A DNA stretch of 64,000 nucleotides from JAHEEL01 sp963836085 (GCA_963836085.1 CAWIHT010000018.1:17951-81950); one strand, 5' to 3'. Counted from the stretch's first letter, positions 25,811 to 36,123 are shown. The notes: generated from the letters alone by a model not told the origin. Numbers and translations are program-made.

Positions 25811-28732
25811 ATGCGGTTCGAGATTCTTGGCCCGATACGGGCCGTGGACGGTGACGCCGAGGTCGATCTCGGCGGCCCCCGGCAGCAACGCGTCCTCGCT
25901 GTGCTCCTCGCGGCCGCGCCGGATGCTGTCAGTGTCGATCAGCTCATCGACGAGGTGTGGGGCGAGACGCCGCCGGGCACTGCTTCACACGTTGTCCGGA
26001 CGTACCTCTCCAACCTCAAGAAGGCGATCGGCGATCGAGTCGTCTCAGATGGGCAGCACTATCGGATCAATCTGAACGGTGACTCAATCGATGCGGTCGA
26101 GTTCGGCAGTGTGCTCAGCGATGCCCGCTCGTACTTCCCGGCCGACCCGCTGCGGGTCTCGAAGCTACTTCGCGAGAGCTCCCAGCTCTGGCGCGGGCGG
26201 CCGTTCGGCAACCTCGGCGACGACGCACCGCTGCTCATGCGGCGATCATTTGAGCTCGAGGAAACGAGGATGCAGTCGATCGAGCTCCTCGTGGAGGCAG
26301 AGCTCGCACTCGGTCACCACGAAGAGGTGCTGCCCAAACTCGAAGGGTTCGTGCGCGAGCATCCCTTGCGGGAGCGACTTCGTCGGGCGCTCATGCTGGG
26401 GCTGTACCGAAGTGGCCGTCAGGCCGATGCGCTCCGGGTCGGATGGAGCCTTCGCACTTCGCTCGTCGAGGAGCTCGGAATCGAACCGTCGGCCGAGACG
26501 AGAGCGCTTGAAGACCGGATCCTCGTCCAGGACCCGAGACTCGATCTTCGACCGCCGACGAACCTTCCTGCGTTCGTCTCCTCGTTCGTGGGTCGGCGCG
26601 GCGAGATGGCCGAAGTGAGCAAGCTTCTCGATGTCGACCGGCTCGTGACGCTTGTGGGAGTCGGCGGCGTTGGGAAGACCCGGCTCGCGAGGCAGGTGGC
26701 GTATGCAATGCTCGATCGGTTTCCCGACGGTGTCTGGTGGGCCGACCTCTCGACGCTGCCGCCCGACGGAAGCCCGGCGGCGAAGACGGCCGAGGTCTTC
26801 GGTCTTGCCGAGCAGCCAGGTGTCGACGTCGTGGCGCTCCTCGGTCGTTTTCTGGCCCAGCGCCAATGCCTTCTGATCTTCGACAACTGCGAGCATGTTA
26901 TCGACGCTGTAGCCGTTCTCGCATCGGAACTCCTCGAGCAGGCCGATGACCTGACCGTGCTCGCAACGAGTCGCAAGGCGCTTCGAACGACGGGGGAAGT
27001 TCGATACATTGTTCCGCCGATGAGTCTCCCAATCGGCACTACCGGGACATCCGACGCCGAACGGCTCTTCGTGGAGCGTTCAACACAGATCGATGGCGAC
27101 TTCACGGTCACCGATCATGTTCAACGCGATATCGCCGACATCTGCCGCGTCCTCGAAGGGCTCCCACTTGCCATCGAGATGGCCGCCGGGCGCGTGAACA
27201 CGTTGAGCCCCGGTGAGATCGCACGGCGTGCCTCCTGGCACGGCGAACTCGTGAACGAGGACGCCGGCGCGCCGGAGCGTCATCGGAGTCTCTCGGCAAC
27301 GATCGACTGGAGCTACAGACTTCTGTCGGCACAGCAGCAGGCGCTCTTCGACCGGCTAACAGTGTTCGTTGGTTCTTTCGACGTCGCTGCGGCGAACGCC
27401 ATCGCAGGGTGGGACCCGCTGCCAGCAGAGGATGTCGACGCCTACCTTGCGGCGCTGGTCGACGCGTCGATGGTGGCGACCGAGCGGTCACCGGGAGGGA
27501 GCGTTCGCTATCGGTTGCTCGACTCGCTGCGCTCGTACGGAAGGACGCGACTTGCGGAGCGTGGAGAGCGAGATGTCGTTGGTCAACTCCACAGTGGCTA
27601 CTTCCTCGGAGCGATCGAGGAAGCGGCGAGTGTCTGGTTCACTCCCGCGTACTCACTGGCTATAGAATCCGTCGCCCCGATGAATGACGACCTCCTCGCT
27701 GCCCTCGAGTGGTCGTTGGATCACGAGGAACGCTCCGCCACGCTTTCGGCGGCGGTAGGCCTTGTCGGCTACTGGTTCTGGCGCGGTGATCCCGCGAGTG
27801 CCTACCGATACGGGAAGTGGATGCTCGACGGCTCCGATGATGTGCCAGACCACCTGCGGGCCGCTGCCCTCCTATGCGTCGGTTTCGGATCCCAACTGAC
27901 CGGCGACTTTGCCGGCGCCGGAGAGGCATTGGGGACCGCGGTTCGACTCCTCGAGGCTACCGACGAGTGGAAGCTCCTGTTGTGGGCCTACAACGGGCAA
28001 GGCCAGGGCGGCGTCTTTCTCGGGATGCCGGATCTTGTCTCCGAGATGGGTCGTCGAATCCTGGAGGTGTGCGACAAGCACGGCGCACGCCTCCCTCGGG
28101 CCTACGGTCTTGCCTTGCTCGGCGAGGCTGAGTTCTTCGGTGACGGTGATTTCGAGGTCGCTCGTCGTTCATTCTCGGAGGCCATCCCACTGTTCCGCGA
28201 ACTCGGCGACGAGGCGGGGCTCACCATGTTCGGGCTCGGAGTGCTGGCTGCCACCGAGGCGCTCATGCTCGATTTCGAGTCGGCAGAGCGGCACGCAGTG
28301 GAAGCAAGCACCATCGGAGGACCCGGCTGGTCGGCAACCGGCCTCATAATCCTGGGCGGATACGTTCTGCACCCCAAGGGCGAGATCGATCGAGCCGACC
28401 TCGTCACGAGGCGCGGCCTCGAGCAGGCCCACGAGCGATCGATGGAGGCTTGGGCGCGTCCCGCTCTGCTGATCCTCGGTCGAATCGCCGTACAGCGAGG
28501 TCAGTGGGAAGCAGCCGCACGCTACTTCGGAGGGTCCCGGCCCCACCTCCCGCCGTGGGGTCAGCATCGCCGGTGGTGGAATCTCGAACCGCAGGTTCTT
28601 GCCGCCCTCGGCGAGGACCGGTATCGGGAGATCGCGACGGATGCCGGGATCGAACCGCTCGACAGTCTCGTCGACTGGGCACTCGGATCGGACCAGCAGC
28701 CAGATCACTATCGGTCGATCTCCGGGTCCTGA
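25811..28732 (+). CDS. BTAD/AfsR-type transcriptional regulator with NB-ARC ATPase
   Basis: 973 aa from ATG 25811 (MRFEILGPIRAVDGDAEVDL). Order: an OmpR-type winged helix (~1-90, QQRVLAVLLAAAPDAVSVDQLIDEVWG), a BTAD TPR-like domain (~95-245, ending GRQADALR and LVEELGIEPS), an NB-ARC-type ATPase with Walker A GVGGVGKTRLA (from ~283) and Walker B LLIFDNCEH, then a long helical C-terminal region resembling TPRs. Such proteins act as ATP-gated activators. The target is unknown; the divergent lipoprotein is nearest. The C-terminus overlaps the convergent ABC gene by 25 bp. Confidence 0.92.
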   Translation: MRFEILGPIRAVDGDAEVDLGGPRQQRVLAVLLAAAPDAVSVDQLIDEVWGETPPGTASHVVRTYLSNLKKAIGDRVVSDGQHYRINLNGDSIDAVEFGSVLSDARSYFPADPLRVSKLLRESSQLWRGRPFGNLGDDAPLLMRRSFELEETRMQSIELLVEAELALGHHEEVLPKLEGFVREHPLRERLRRALMLGLYRSGRQADALRVGWSLRTSLVEELGIEPSAETRALEDRILVQDPRLDLRPPTNLPAFVSSFVGRRGEMAEVSKLLDVDRLVTLVGVGGVGKTRLARQVAYAMLDRFPDGVWWADLSTLPPDGSPAAKTAEVFGLAEQPGVDVVALLGRFLAQRQCLLIFDNCEHVIDAVAVLASELLEQADDLTVLATSRKALRTTGEVRYIVPPMSLPIGTTGTSDAERLFVERSTQIDGDFTVTDHVQRDIADICRVLEGLPLAIEMAAGRVNTLSPGEIARRASWHGELVNEDAGAPERHRSLSATIDWSYRLLSAQQQALFDRLTVFVGSFDVAAANAIAGWDPLPAEDVDAYLAALVDASMVATERSPGGSVRYRLLDSLRSYGRTRLAERGERDVVGQLHSGYFLGAIEEAASVWFTPAYSLAIESVAPMNDDLLAALEWSLDHEERSATLSAAVGLVGYWFWRGDPASAYRYGKWMLDGSDDVPDHLRAAALLCVGFGSQLTGDFAGAGEALGTAVRLLEATDEWKLLLWAYNGQGQGGVFLGMPDLVSEMGRRILEVCDKHGARLPRAYGLALLGEAEFFGDGDFEVARRSFSEAIPLFRELGDEAGLTMFGLGVLAATEALMLDFESAERHAVEASTIGGPGWSATGLIILGGYVLHPKGEIDRADLVTRRGLEQAHERSMEAWARPALLILGRIAVQRGQWEAAARYFGGSRPHLPPWGQHRRWWNLEPQVLAALGEDRYREIATDAGIEPLDSLVDWALGSDQQPDHYRSISGS

Positions 28733-30714
28733 GCGGCGGGCTCTTCTTCAACGTCCGGGCCGGTGAACTGGGACTCGTAAAGGGCCGCGTACGCGGCACC
28801 GAGGTCGAGCAGTTCCTGATGGTTCCCTTGCTCGACGATCTGTCCGTCTTCCATGACCAGGATGAGGTCGGCGTCGCGAATGGTCGACAAGCGGTGGGCG
28901 ATGACGAAGCTGGTGCGGTCGGCCCGCAGCGCAGACATCGCTCGCTGCACGAGCACCTCGGTCCGGGTATCGACCGAACTCGTCGCCTCGTCCAGGATGA
29001 GCAGGGCGGGATCAGCCAGGAACGCCCTGGCGATCGTGATCAACTGCTTCTCCCCGGCACTGACCGTGCCGCCTTCGTCGTCGATGATCGTGTCGTAGCC
29101 ATCCGGCAGGTTGGCGACGAACCGGTCGACGTAGGTTGCCCGCGCCGCCTCGAGGATCGCCGCCTCGGAGGCATTCGGGCGGCCATACGCGATGTTGTCC
29201 CTGATGGTTCCTTCGAACAGCCAGGTGTCCTGCAGGACCATGCCGGTCTGCGAGCGGAGTGCGTCGCGTCGCAGCGTCGAAATATCGACACCGTCGAGCG
29301 TGATCTCGCCGGAATCGATGTCATAGAACCGCATGATGAGGTTGACGAGCGTTGTCTTGCCGGCACCCGTCGGGCCGACGATGGCGACGGTCTGGCCGGG
29401 ATTCACACGGAAGCTGACATCCTCGATCAGCGGCTGGTCTTCGACATAGCGGAAGGACACATCGTCGAACGCTACGCGGCCGTGGGCGTCGGTTGGGATC
29501 TCGGCGAGGCCCTCATCGGGCGATTCCTCGTCAGCGTCGAGGAGTTCGAACACCCGCTCGGCTGATGCGACGCCCGACTGAAGCAGATTGGCCATCGAAG
29601 CGATCTGGGTGACCGGGCGAGTGAACAATCGGGAGTACTGGATGAATGCTTGCACGTCGCCGAGGCTCATGGCGCCGCTGGCAACTCGCAGACCACCGAT
29701 GACGGCGATGATGACGTAGTTGAGGTTCCCGATCAGCATCGCGATCGGCATGATCAGACCCGACAGGAACTGCGCCCCGAAGCTGGCTTGGAACAGTTCC
29801 TCGTTCTCGACTTCGAACGTCTCCTGCACCTCGCTCTGACGCCCGAACACCTTGACGAGGGCGTGACCCGTGAAGGCCTCCTCGATCTGTGCGTTGAGTT
29901 GGCCGGTGCGGCGCCACTGCGTGATGAACTTGGTCTGTGACCGCTTCATCACCGTGCCGGCAACAACGACCGTAAGGGGAATTGTCACGAGCGCGATCAA
30001 CGCGAGCATCCAGGAGATCGAGAGCATCATCGCGAAGACGAATACGACGGTGAGGAGTGACGTCAACAACTGGCTCATCGTCTGTTGCAGGCTCTGCGAG
30101 ACATTGTCGATGTCGTTCGTCACGCGGCTCAGGAGTTCGCCGCGCGGCACCCGATCGAAGTAGGAGAGCGGGAGGTTGTTGATCTTGTCCTCGACCTCCG
30201 AGCGCATTCGCAGCACGGTGTTCTGCACCACGTCGTTGAGGAAGTAGCCCTGGAGGAATCCCAGCAGGGCAGCGAGTGCGTAGACGACGAGGGCAGCCAG
30301 GAGCACGTTGCGCAGCGCTGTGAAGTCGATGCCGACCCCCGGGATCAGGTCGACGCCGCTGAGCATGTCGGCAAGCTGATCCTGCCCTTGTGCCCTGACC
30401 GACTCGATCGCCTGCTCCTTAGTCATCCCCTCGGGGAGGAATCCACCGACCACGCCGGAGAAGATGATGTCGGTGGCCCGGCCGAGGATCCTCGGACCCA
30501 GCGACGTGAGCGCGACGCTGACGACCGCTGCCACGACGACGCCGGCAACCTTCATGCGCTCCGGTCGGAGGCGCCTGAGAAGGCGCTTGATGGATGGGCC
30601 GAACGAGAGGGGCTTCTGGCCGACCTGGCCGCCGCCGAACGGTCCGCCATGGCCGGGTCCTCCCTGGCCGCGAACCCGCTCGGTCTCTTTCATGGCAGGC
30701 TGTTTCGAGGTCAT
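28708..30714 (-). CDS. ABC exporter half-transporter, second subunit
   Basis: 668 aa from ATG 30714, whose ATG overlaps the upstream ABC stop (ATGA). A Gly/Pro-rich N-terminal extension precedes six membrane helices (~40-370) and an ATPase with Walker A GPTGAGKTTLV, signature TVSAGEKQLITIARAF and Walker B LLILDEATSSVD. The signature loop is SAGEKQ rather than LSGGQ. It most likely forms a heterodimer with the preceding gene, as in MdlAB/TmrAB-type multidrug or lipid exporters. Confidence 0.93.
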   Translation of the reverse strand: MTSKQPAMKETERVRGQGGPGHGGPFGGGQVGQKPLSFGPSIKRLLRRLRPERMKVAGVVVAAVVSVALTSLGPRILGRATDIIFSGVVGGFLPEGMTKEQAIESVRAQGQDQLADMLSGVDLIPGVGIDFTALRNVLLAALVVYALAALLGFLQGYFLNDVVQNTVLRMRSEVEDKINNLPLSYFDRVPRGELLSRVTNDIDNVSQSLQQTMSQLLTSLLTVVFVFAMMLSISWMLALIALVTIPLTVVVAGTVMKRSQTKFITQWRRTGQLNAQIEEAFTGHALVKVFGRQSEVQETFEVENEELFQASFGAQFLSGLIMPIAMLIGNLNYVIIAVIGGLRVASGAMSLGDVQAFIQYSRLFTRPVTQIASMANLLQSGVASAERVFELLDADEESPDEGLAEIPTDAHGRVAFDDVSFRYVEDQPLIEDVSFRVNPGQTVAIVGPTGAGKTTLVNLIMRFYDIDSGEITLDGVDISTLRRDALRSQTGMVLQDTWLFEGTIRDNIAYGRPNASEAAILEAARATYVDRFVANLPDGYDTIIDDEGGTVSAGEKQLITIARAFLADPALLILDEATSSVDTRTEVLVQRAMSALRADRTSFVIAHRLSTIRDADLILVMEDGQIVEQGNHQELLDLGAAYAALYESQFTGPDVEEEPAAQDPEIDR

Positions 30715-32441
30715 GATGCCTCCGCCGCCATCTGTGAGTCGACGATCTCGGCGTACGGCCCACACGTCTCCAGCAGCTCGTCATGCGTCCCGAGACCGAC
30801 GATCCTGCCACTCTCGAGCACGACGATCTGGTCGGCCTCGATGATGGTTGCGACCCGTTGCGCCACAATGACCACCGTGGCGTCGGCCGTCACCTCGGCG
30901 AGGGCGTGCCGGAGGCGGGCATCGGTGGCGACATCGAGTGCGGAGAACGAGTCGTCGAACAGGTAGACCTCAGGCCGGCGGATGAGCGCCCGGGCAATGG
31001 CGAGGCGCTGTCGCTGGCCGCCCGATACGTTCGTTCCGCCTTGGGAGATCAGCGCATCGAGACCTTCGGGCATGGCTTCGACGAAGTCCCTGGCCTGGGC
31101 GATTTCTAAGGCCTCCCACATCTCTTCGTCCGTGGCGTCTGGTTTGCCGTATCGGAGGTTCGAGGCAACCGTGCCGGAGAAGAGATAGACCTTCTGTGGC
31201 ACGAGGCCGATCTTCCCCCAGAGGGTGTCAGGATCGATGTTTCTCACGTCGACGCCGTCGACGAGCACCCGGCCCTCGGTCGCATCGAAAAGGCGGGGGA
31301 TGAGGTTCACGAGCGTTGTCTTGCCTGCGCCCGTCGAGCCGATGACGGCGGTGGTCTGGCCCGGCCGGGCGGTGAAGGTGAGGTTGCTCAAGACCGGATG
31401 ACTGGCACCCGGATACCGGAATCCCACATTCTCGAATTCAAGCTCGCTGTGCCGCACGAGGTTCGTGACGCCGTCGGCCGGGGGAACCACCGACGGTTCC
31501 GTGTCGAGGACCTCACCGATGCGGTCGGCGGAGACCGACGCACGGGGGAGGAGCATGAACATGAACGTCGCCATCATCACGGCCATGAGGATCTGGACGA
31601 GATAGGACAGGAAGGCCGTCAATGAGCCGATCTGCATGGCGCCGGAATCGACCCGGAGACCGCCGAACCAGAGGACGGCGACGCTCGAGAGGTTCATGAC
31701 CAGCATCACGGCCGGGAAGATCGCCGCCATCCAGCGACCGACGCGGATAGACACATTGGTCAGGTCGGTATTGGCTTCGCCGAAACGCTCAGCCTCGATC
31801 GGCTCGCGAACGAATGCCCGGACGACCCGGATACCGGTGATCTGCTCGCGGAGCACCTTGTTGACGGTGTCGAGGCGCCGTTGCATGAGCCGGAACCCGG
31901 GGACCATGCGAGACAGCAGGAACGCGATGATGCCCACGAGCACCAGGACCGTGACGGCGACCAGCCACGCCAGACCAACATCCTCCCGCAGTGCCATGAA
32001 TACCCCACCGACCATCATGATCGGGGCGGCGATCAGCATGGTGAACGTCGTGAGCACCAGCATCTGGATCTGCTGAACGTCGTTGGTGTTGCGGGTCAGG
32101 AGCGATGGTGCACCGAAGCGGGCCATCTCGCGGCTCGAGAATTCGATCACCCGGTGGAAGAACGCCGAGCGCACATCGCGGCCGAACGCCATGGCGGTCC
32201 TGGCCCCGAAGTAGACCGCGGTGATCGTGCTCACCGCCTGGATGAGTGAGACGAAGAGCATCCACGAGCCGATTCGGATGATGTAGTCGGTGTCGCCCCG
32301 CACAACTCCGTTGTCGATGAGGTCGGCGTTGAGGCTCGGCAGGTAGAGCGCTGCGATGGTGCCGATCGTCTGGAGCGCCACGACGATGATGATCTCTCGC
32401 GTGTACGGCCGGAGGTACTGCTTGAGGAGTCGGTACAGCAT
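30711..32441 (-). CDS. ABC exporter half-transporter, first subunit
   Basis: 576 aa. Six-helix membrane domain followed by an ATPase with Walker A GSTGAGKTTLV, signature NVSGGQRQRLAIARAL and Walker B YLFDDSFSALD. Walker B ends in Asp (DD) rather than the catalytic Glu, so this half probably carries a degenerate site and the partner (DEATSS) the consensus one, as in heterodimeric exporters. Its ATG shares one base with the TetR stop. Confidence 0.93.
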   Translation of the reverse strand: MLYRLLKQYLRPYTREIIIVVALQTIGTIAALYLPSLNADLIDNGVVRGDTDYIIRIGSWMLFVSLIQAVSTITAVYFGARTAMAFGRDVRSAFFHRVIEFSSREMARFGAPSLLTRNTNDVQQIQMLVLTTFTMLIAAPIMMVGGVFMALREDVGLAWLVAVTVLVLVGIIAFLLSRMVPGFRLMQRRLDTVNKVLREQITGIRVVRAFVREPIEAERFGEANTDLTNVSIRVGRWMAAIFPAVMLVMNLSSVAVLWFGGLRVDSGAMQIGSLTAFLSYLVQILMAVMMATFMFMLLPRASVSADRIGEVLDTEPSVVPPADGVTNLVRHSELEFENVGFRYPGASHPVLSNLTFTARPGQTTAVIGSTGAGKTTLVNLIPRLFDATEGRVLVDGVDVRNIDPDTLWGKIGLVPQKVYLFSGTVASNLRYGKPDATDEEMWEALEIAQARDFVEAMPEGLDALISQGGTNVSGGQRQRLAIARALIRRPEVYLFDDSFSALDVATDARLRHALAEVTADATVVIVAQRVATIIEADQIVVLESGRIVGLGTHDELLETCGPYAEIVDSQMAAEAS

Positions 32442-33055
32442 CAGCCTGCCGGGTCCTCTCCGGCGGTGCTGATGCCGTTCATCAGGACGTCGACGCTCTC
32501 GCTCATCACCGGCTTCTCATCGGGCGAGATCAGCGGGTGCGCTGTCGCGAAGACGAAGCCGCGGAATGCAATTGCCGCTTGGCGTGGGGTGACGCGGATC
32601 TCGTCGCTGTTGTGCTCGAAGAGTTCGACCAGCGCTCCCAGAATCGCTGTGTTTGCGTCCGTCACGTACTGACGAGCGCCGGCCGGAGGCCCGCTGCCGT
32701 GTGATCCGGAGGACCGAAGAACCCCGACGAGGGCGCCGACTCGTTCCGACCGCTCAACGAGGATCCGTGCCGCCGTCTCGAGTTGGACATCAAGAGGATC
32801 AGTGGCAGGGATGGCAGCGATCGCCTGCGAGATCTGCTCCGGGTCCATGCTGGCCTCGACAGCTGCATGGACTACCGACGCCTTGTCGGGGAAGACCCGG
32901 AAGATCGTCCCTTCGGCGATGCCCGCAGCTTCCGCCATCTCGCGCGTCGTGACGGCCGACCCTTTCTCCAACAGGAGGGGGATGACGGCCTCGACGATTG
33001 CCTGCCGACGGTCGTCGGCAGCGAGCGGCCCTGCGCGTTCGTTCCTCTCGGTCAC
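32441..33055 (-). CDS. TetR-family repressor of the ABC exporter operon
   Basis: 204 aa from GTG 33055 (VTERNERAGPLAADDRRQAI). The N-terminal HTH SAVTTREMAEAAGIAEGTIFRVFPDKASVV is typical TetR/AcrR. The C-terminal ligand domain is divergent. It is the first gene of the TetR-ABC-ABC operon and has a palindromic site in its own promoter, so autorepression with induction by an exported compound is likely. Confidence 0.92.
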   Translation of the reverse strand: MTERNERAGPLAADDRRQAIVEAVIPLLLEKGSAVTTREMAEAAGIAEGTIFRVFPDKASVVHAAVEASMDPEQISQAIAAIPATDPLDVQLETAARILVERSERVGALVGVLRSSGSHGSGPPAGARQYVTDANTAILGALVELFEHNSDEIRVTPRQAAIAFRGFVFATAHPLISPDEKPVMSESVDVLMNGISTAGEDPAG

Positions 33056-33061
33056 CCGCGC

Positions 33062-33067
33062 ATTGTA
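33062..33067 (-). promoter_or_regulatory. -10 box of the TetR-ABC operon
   Basis: TACAAT on the minus strand, 6 nt before the GTG at 33055; transcription would start at the start codon. A -35-like GAGTGA is at 33090-33085. Confidence 0.5.
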
Positions 33068-33070
33068 GCT

Positions 33071-33086
33071 GAGTGAGCGCTCACTC
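33071..33086. promoter_or_regulatory. TetR operator
   Basis: GAGTGAGCGCTCACTC is a perfect 16-bp palindrome lying between the -35 and -10 positions of the TetR promoter. Palindromes of the type GTGAGCGCTCAC are known operators for many TetR proteins. Confidence 0.7.
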
Positions 33087-33134
33087 ACTCCATACGAGCT
33101 CGAGCCGGCCACCGGTACCTCGAGCAACGCTGGT

Positions 33135-35840
33135 TCAACGCGTCCAGGGGTCGCCGACGTCCGGGTCGATCCCCGTCCGTACGATGGCCTCGCGCACGAC
33201 GCTCGGATCGATCCGCTGGTCGCGGGCGAGTGCCGACAACGTGGCTACGACGACATGGTTGGCGTCGGTCTCGAAGAACTCACGGAGGGACTCTCGTGTG
33301 TCACTGCGCCCGTAGCCGTCCGTCCCGAGGGAGGAGTACGCCCGGGGGACCCAGCGCGAGATCTGATCCGGAACGGTCCGCATGTAGTCGGTCACGGCGA
33401 TCACCGGACCGAGCGTGCCTTCGAGTTGGCGTGTGACGAACGGGACCCTGGGACCCTCACCCGGGTGGAGGTAGTTCCAGCGGTCAACCGACATCGCTTC
33501 CTCGCGCAACCGCTTGTACGAGGTTGCACTCCACAATTCGGCTCCGACGCCGTACTCCTCGGCAAGGATCGTCTGCGCCTCACGGGCGGCGGCATGCGAC
33601 GGACCGGAGAACAGGATCGTCGCGCGGTACTTCGTGCCCATCGGCGCCGCGGCCCACTTGTAGAGACCGTCGATGATTCCCGGGTCGGATCCCTCCGGCT
33701 TGGGGGGCTGCACGTAGTTCTCGTTGTACAACGTCAGGTAGTAGTAGACGTCCTCATTGTCGACGTACATCCGCTTGAGACCGTGTTCGATGATCGTTGC
33801 GATCTCGTACGCGAACGCCGGGTCGTACGCCTCGCACGCCGGGATGACCGAGGCGAGCACGTGGCTATGGCCGTCCTGGTGCTGGAGGCCCTCGCCGAGC
33901 AGCGTGGTCCGGCCCGACGTCGCGCCGAGGAGGAAGCCGCGAGCTCGCGAATCGGACGCCGCCCACAAGAGGTCGCCGACCCGCTGGAATCCGAACATGG
34001 AGTAGTACGTGTAGAACGGAACCATCGGAACGCCGCGCGTGGCGTATGAGGTTCCTGCGGCGATCCAACTCGCCGTTGACCCTGCCTCGGTGATGCCCTG
34101 CTCGAGGATTTGGCCGGACTGCGACTCCTTGTACGACAGGATCAGGCTGTGGTCGACCGGTTCATAGAGCTGGCCCTGCGATGCGTAGATCTTCAGTTCC
34201 TTGAACAGTGCGTCCATGCCGAACGTACGACCCTCATCCGGGATGATCGGCACAACGCGCTGCCCGAACTTCTCGTCGCGGGCCAGGCTCCGCAGAAGCC
34301 GGGTGAAGACCGAGGTGGTCGAGGCTTCAGCGTCGCCAGATCCGCCGTCGAAGTCGGCGAACACGTCATGGCTCGGCATCTCGATCGGTGTACGAATCTC
34401 GAGCGTGCGGCTCGGCACCGGGCCGTTGAGCGCGGCACGTCGCTCGATCAGATAGCGATACTCCGGTGAGTCGACCGGCGGCCGGTAGTACGGCGGGTGG
34501 TCGAGTTCGAGAGCCTCGTCCGGAATCTCTTCGTTCAGCGACAACAAGTCACGCAAACCGACGAGTTGGTCGCCTGTGAGGTTCTTGACGGAGTGCGTCG
34601 CGTTCCTGCCCTGGACCTGGGGCCCGAGCGTCCATCCCTTGATCGTCTTCGCGAGGATGACGGTCGGCGCGCCCTTCATCTCGGTCGCCTTCTTGTAGGC
34701 CGCATAGATCTTGCGGTAGTCGAGACCGCCACGGCGCAGCGCCCACAAGTCGTCGTCGGTCATGTCCCTGACCATTTCACCGAGTCGCGGATCGGGTCCG
34801 AAGAAGTGCTCGCGGACGTACGCGCCAGACTCAGCCTTGTACCGCTGGAACTCACCATCGACCGTCGTGTTCATCTTGTCGACGAGGACGCCCTCGGTGT
34901 CGCGGTCGAGGAGGGGATCCCATCCGGAACCCCAGATCACCTTGATGACGTTCCAACCCGCACCACGGAACATCGCTTCGAGTTCCTGGATGATCTTGCC
35001 GTTGCCGCGCACCGGACCGTCGAGGCGCTGCAGGTTGCAGTTGATGACCCAAGTCAGGTTGTCGAGCTTCTCGCGACCGGCGAGCGAGATCGAGCCGAGC
35101 GTCTCGGGTTCGTCGGTCTCACCGTCGCCGAGGAATGACCACACCCGCGAGTTGGAGGTGTTGTCGAGGCCGCGGTTCTCGAGGTACTTGAGGAACTGGG
35201 CGTGGTAGATCGAGTTGATCGGTCCGAGCCCCATGGACACTGTGGGGTACTCCCAGAAGTCGGGCATGAGACGGGGATGGGGGTAGCTCGATAGGCCGGG
35301 TTCGCCGATCTCACGGCGGAATCGATCGAGGTCGTTCTCGTCCAGGCGGCCTTCGAGGAAGGCGCGGGCGTACACGCCTGGTGCCGCGTGGCCCTGGAAG
35401 TAGATGTGGTCGCCGGGTTGTCCGTCGGCGGTGCCACGGAAGAAGTGGTTGTAGGCAACTTCGTAGAGCGTTGCCGATGAGGCGAACGTCGATAGGTGGC
35501 CGCCGATGCCGGGCGCGGCGCGGTTGGCCCGGATGACCATGACGGCTGCGTTCCAGCGGATGAAGCGCCGGATGCGCTTCTCGAGTTGGGCGTCACCGGG
35601 GAACGGCGGCTCTTCCTCGGGCGGAATCGTGTTGACGTAGGGCGTCGAGACCGCTCCGGGCACCGCAATGTGGTTCCGGGTCGCTTCCTGGAGCAGGCGC
35701 GCAACCAGATATTGGGCGCGGCTCGGCCCATCGGTCGCAACCACCGAGTCGAAGGCATCGAGCCATTCCGCCGTCTCGGTGGGGTCGGTGTCGGGTCGCG
35801 GTCCGGTGTATCCGTCAATGAAGGTGGGTGGTTCGCTCAT
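33135..35840 (-). CDS. aceE: Pyruvate dehydrogenase E1 component, homodimeric type
   Basis: 901 aa, full length for actinobacterial AceE. The thiamine diphosphate motif is visible as GDGETDEPETLGSISLAG...NCNLQRLDGPVRGN, and the transketolase-like pyrimidine domain as MVPFYTYYSMFGFQRVGDLLW. The protein decarboxylates pyruvate and transfers the acetyl group to the E2 lipoyl domain. Neither E2 nor E3 is adjacent, common in actinomycetes where E2 and E3 are shared with 2-oxoglutarate dehydrogenase. The repeat array follows upstream of its start. Confidence 0.97.
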   Translation of the reverse strand: MSEPPTFIDGYTGPRPDTDPTETAEWLDAFDSVVATDGPSRAQYLVARLLQEATRNHIAVPGAVSTPYVNTIPPEEEPPFPGDAQLEKRIRRFIRWNAAVMVIRANRAAPGIGGHLSTFASSATLYEVAYNHFFRGTADGQPGDHIYFQGHAAPGVYARAFLEGRLDENDLDRFRREIGEPGLSSYPHPRLMPDFWEYPTVSMGLGPINSIYHAQFLKYLENRGLDNTSNSRVWSFLGDGETDEPETLGSISLAGREKLDNLTWVINCNLQRLDGPVRGNGKIIQELEAMFRGAGWNVIKVIWGSGWDPLLDRDTEGVLVDKMNTTVDGEFQRYKAESGAYVREHFFGPDPRLGEMVRDMTDDDLWALRRGGLDYRKIYAAYKKATEMKGAPTVILAKTIKGWTLGPQVQGRNATHSVKNLTGDQLVGLRDLLSLNEEIPDEALELDHPPYYRPPVDSPEYRYLIERRAALNGPVPSRTLEIRTPIEMPSHDVFADFDGGSGDAEASTTSVFTRLLRSLARDEKFGQRVVPIIPDEGRTFGMDALFKELKIYASQGQLYEPVDHSLILSYKESQSGQILEQGITEAGSTASWIAAGTSYATRGVPMVPFYTYYSMFGFQRVGDLLWAASDSRARGFLLGATSGRTTLLGEGLQHQDGHSHVLASVIPACEAYDPAFAYEIATIIEHGLKRMYVDNEDVYYYLTLYNENYVQPPKPEGSDPGIIDGLYKWAAAPMGTKYRATILFSGPSHAAAREAQTILAEEYGVGAELWSATSYKRLREEAMSVDRWNYLHPGEGPRVPFVTRQLEGTLGPVIAVTDYMRTVPDQISRWVPRAYSSLGTDGYGRSDTRESLREFFETDANHVVVATLSALARDQRIDPSVVREAIVRTGIDPDVGDPWTR

Positions 35841-35932
35841 ACCTATGACTCGTGTGTGTACAGACCCCTGAGCGTACCGAGTCGCGGGTTGTTGAGCGAC
35901 TGGTATCGGTTCAGCCGCCAGCCTTCCAGGTA

Positions 35933-36060
35933 TTCCTCCCCTTCAGGGGGAGGTGTCGCCCTCTGGGCGACGCAGGCGGTCTCTGCTTTGCTTCGAGATC
36001 GAGAGACCCCTTCCGTCAGCGCCCTGGGGGGCGCTGCCACCTTCCCCTGAGGGGAAGGAA
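35933..36060. repeat. Nested-hairpin repeat R3
   Basis: 128 bp, about 90 bp upstream of the aceE start. The two arms are homologous to each other in inverted orientation and each folds into two local hairpins: CCTCCCC/GGGGAGG and GTCGCCC/GGGCGAC on the left, CAGCGCCC/GGGCGCTG and CCTTCCCC/GGGGAAGG on the right. A GGTCTCT/AGAGACC stem closes the centre. Confidence 0.85.
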
Positions 36061-36123
36061 TTCGAAGCGGCTCGCGGTTGTGTCTTGCCTGCCTCTCGCT
36101 GCTCGTCGATCTCCTCCCTCCGA
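36061..36123. repeat. 63-bp spacer repeat, copy 1
   Basis: Begins TTCGAAGCGGCTCGCGGTTG and is repeated without visible change at 37350-37412. Together with a hairpin element it makes a tandem unit of about 190 bp (R3-spacer-R4-spacer-R5). Confidence 0.85.
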
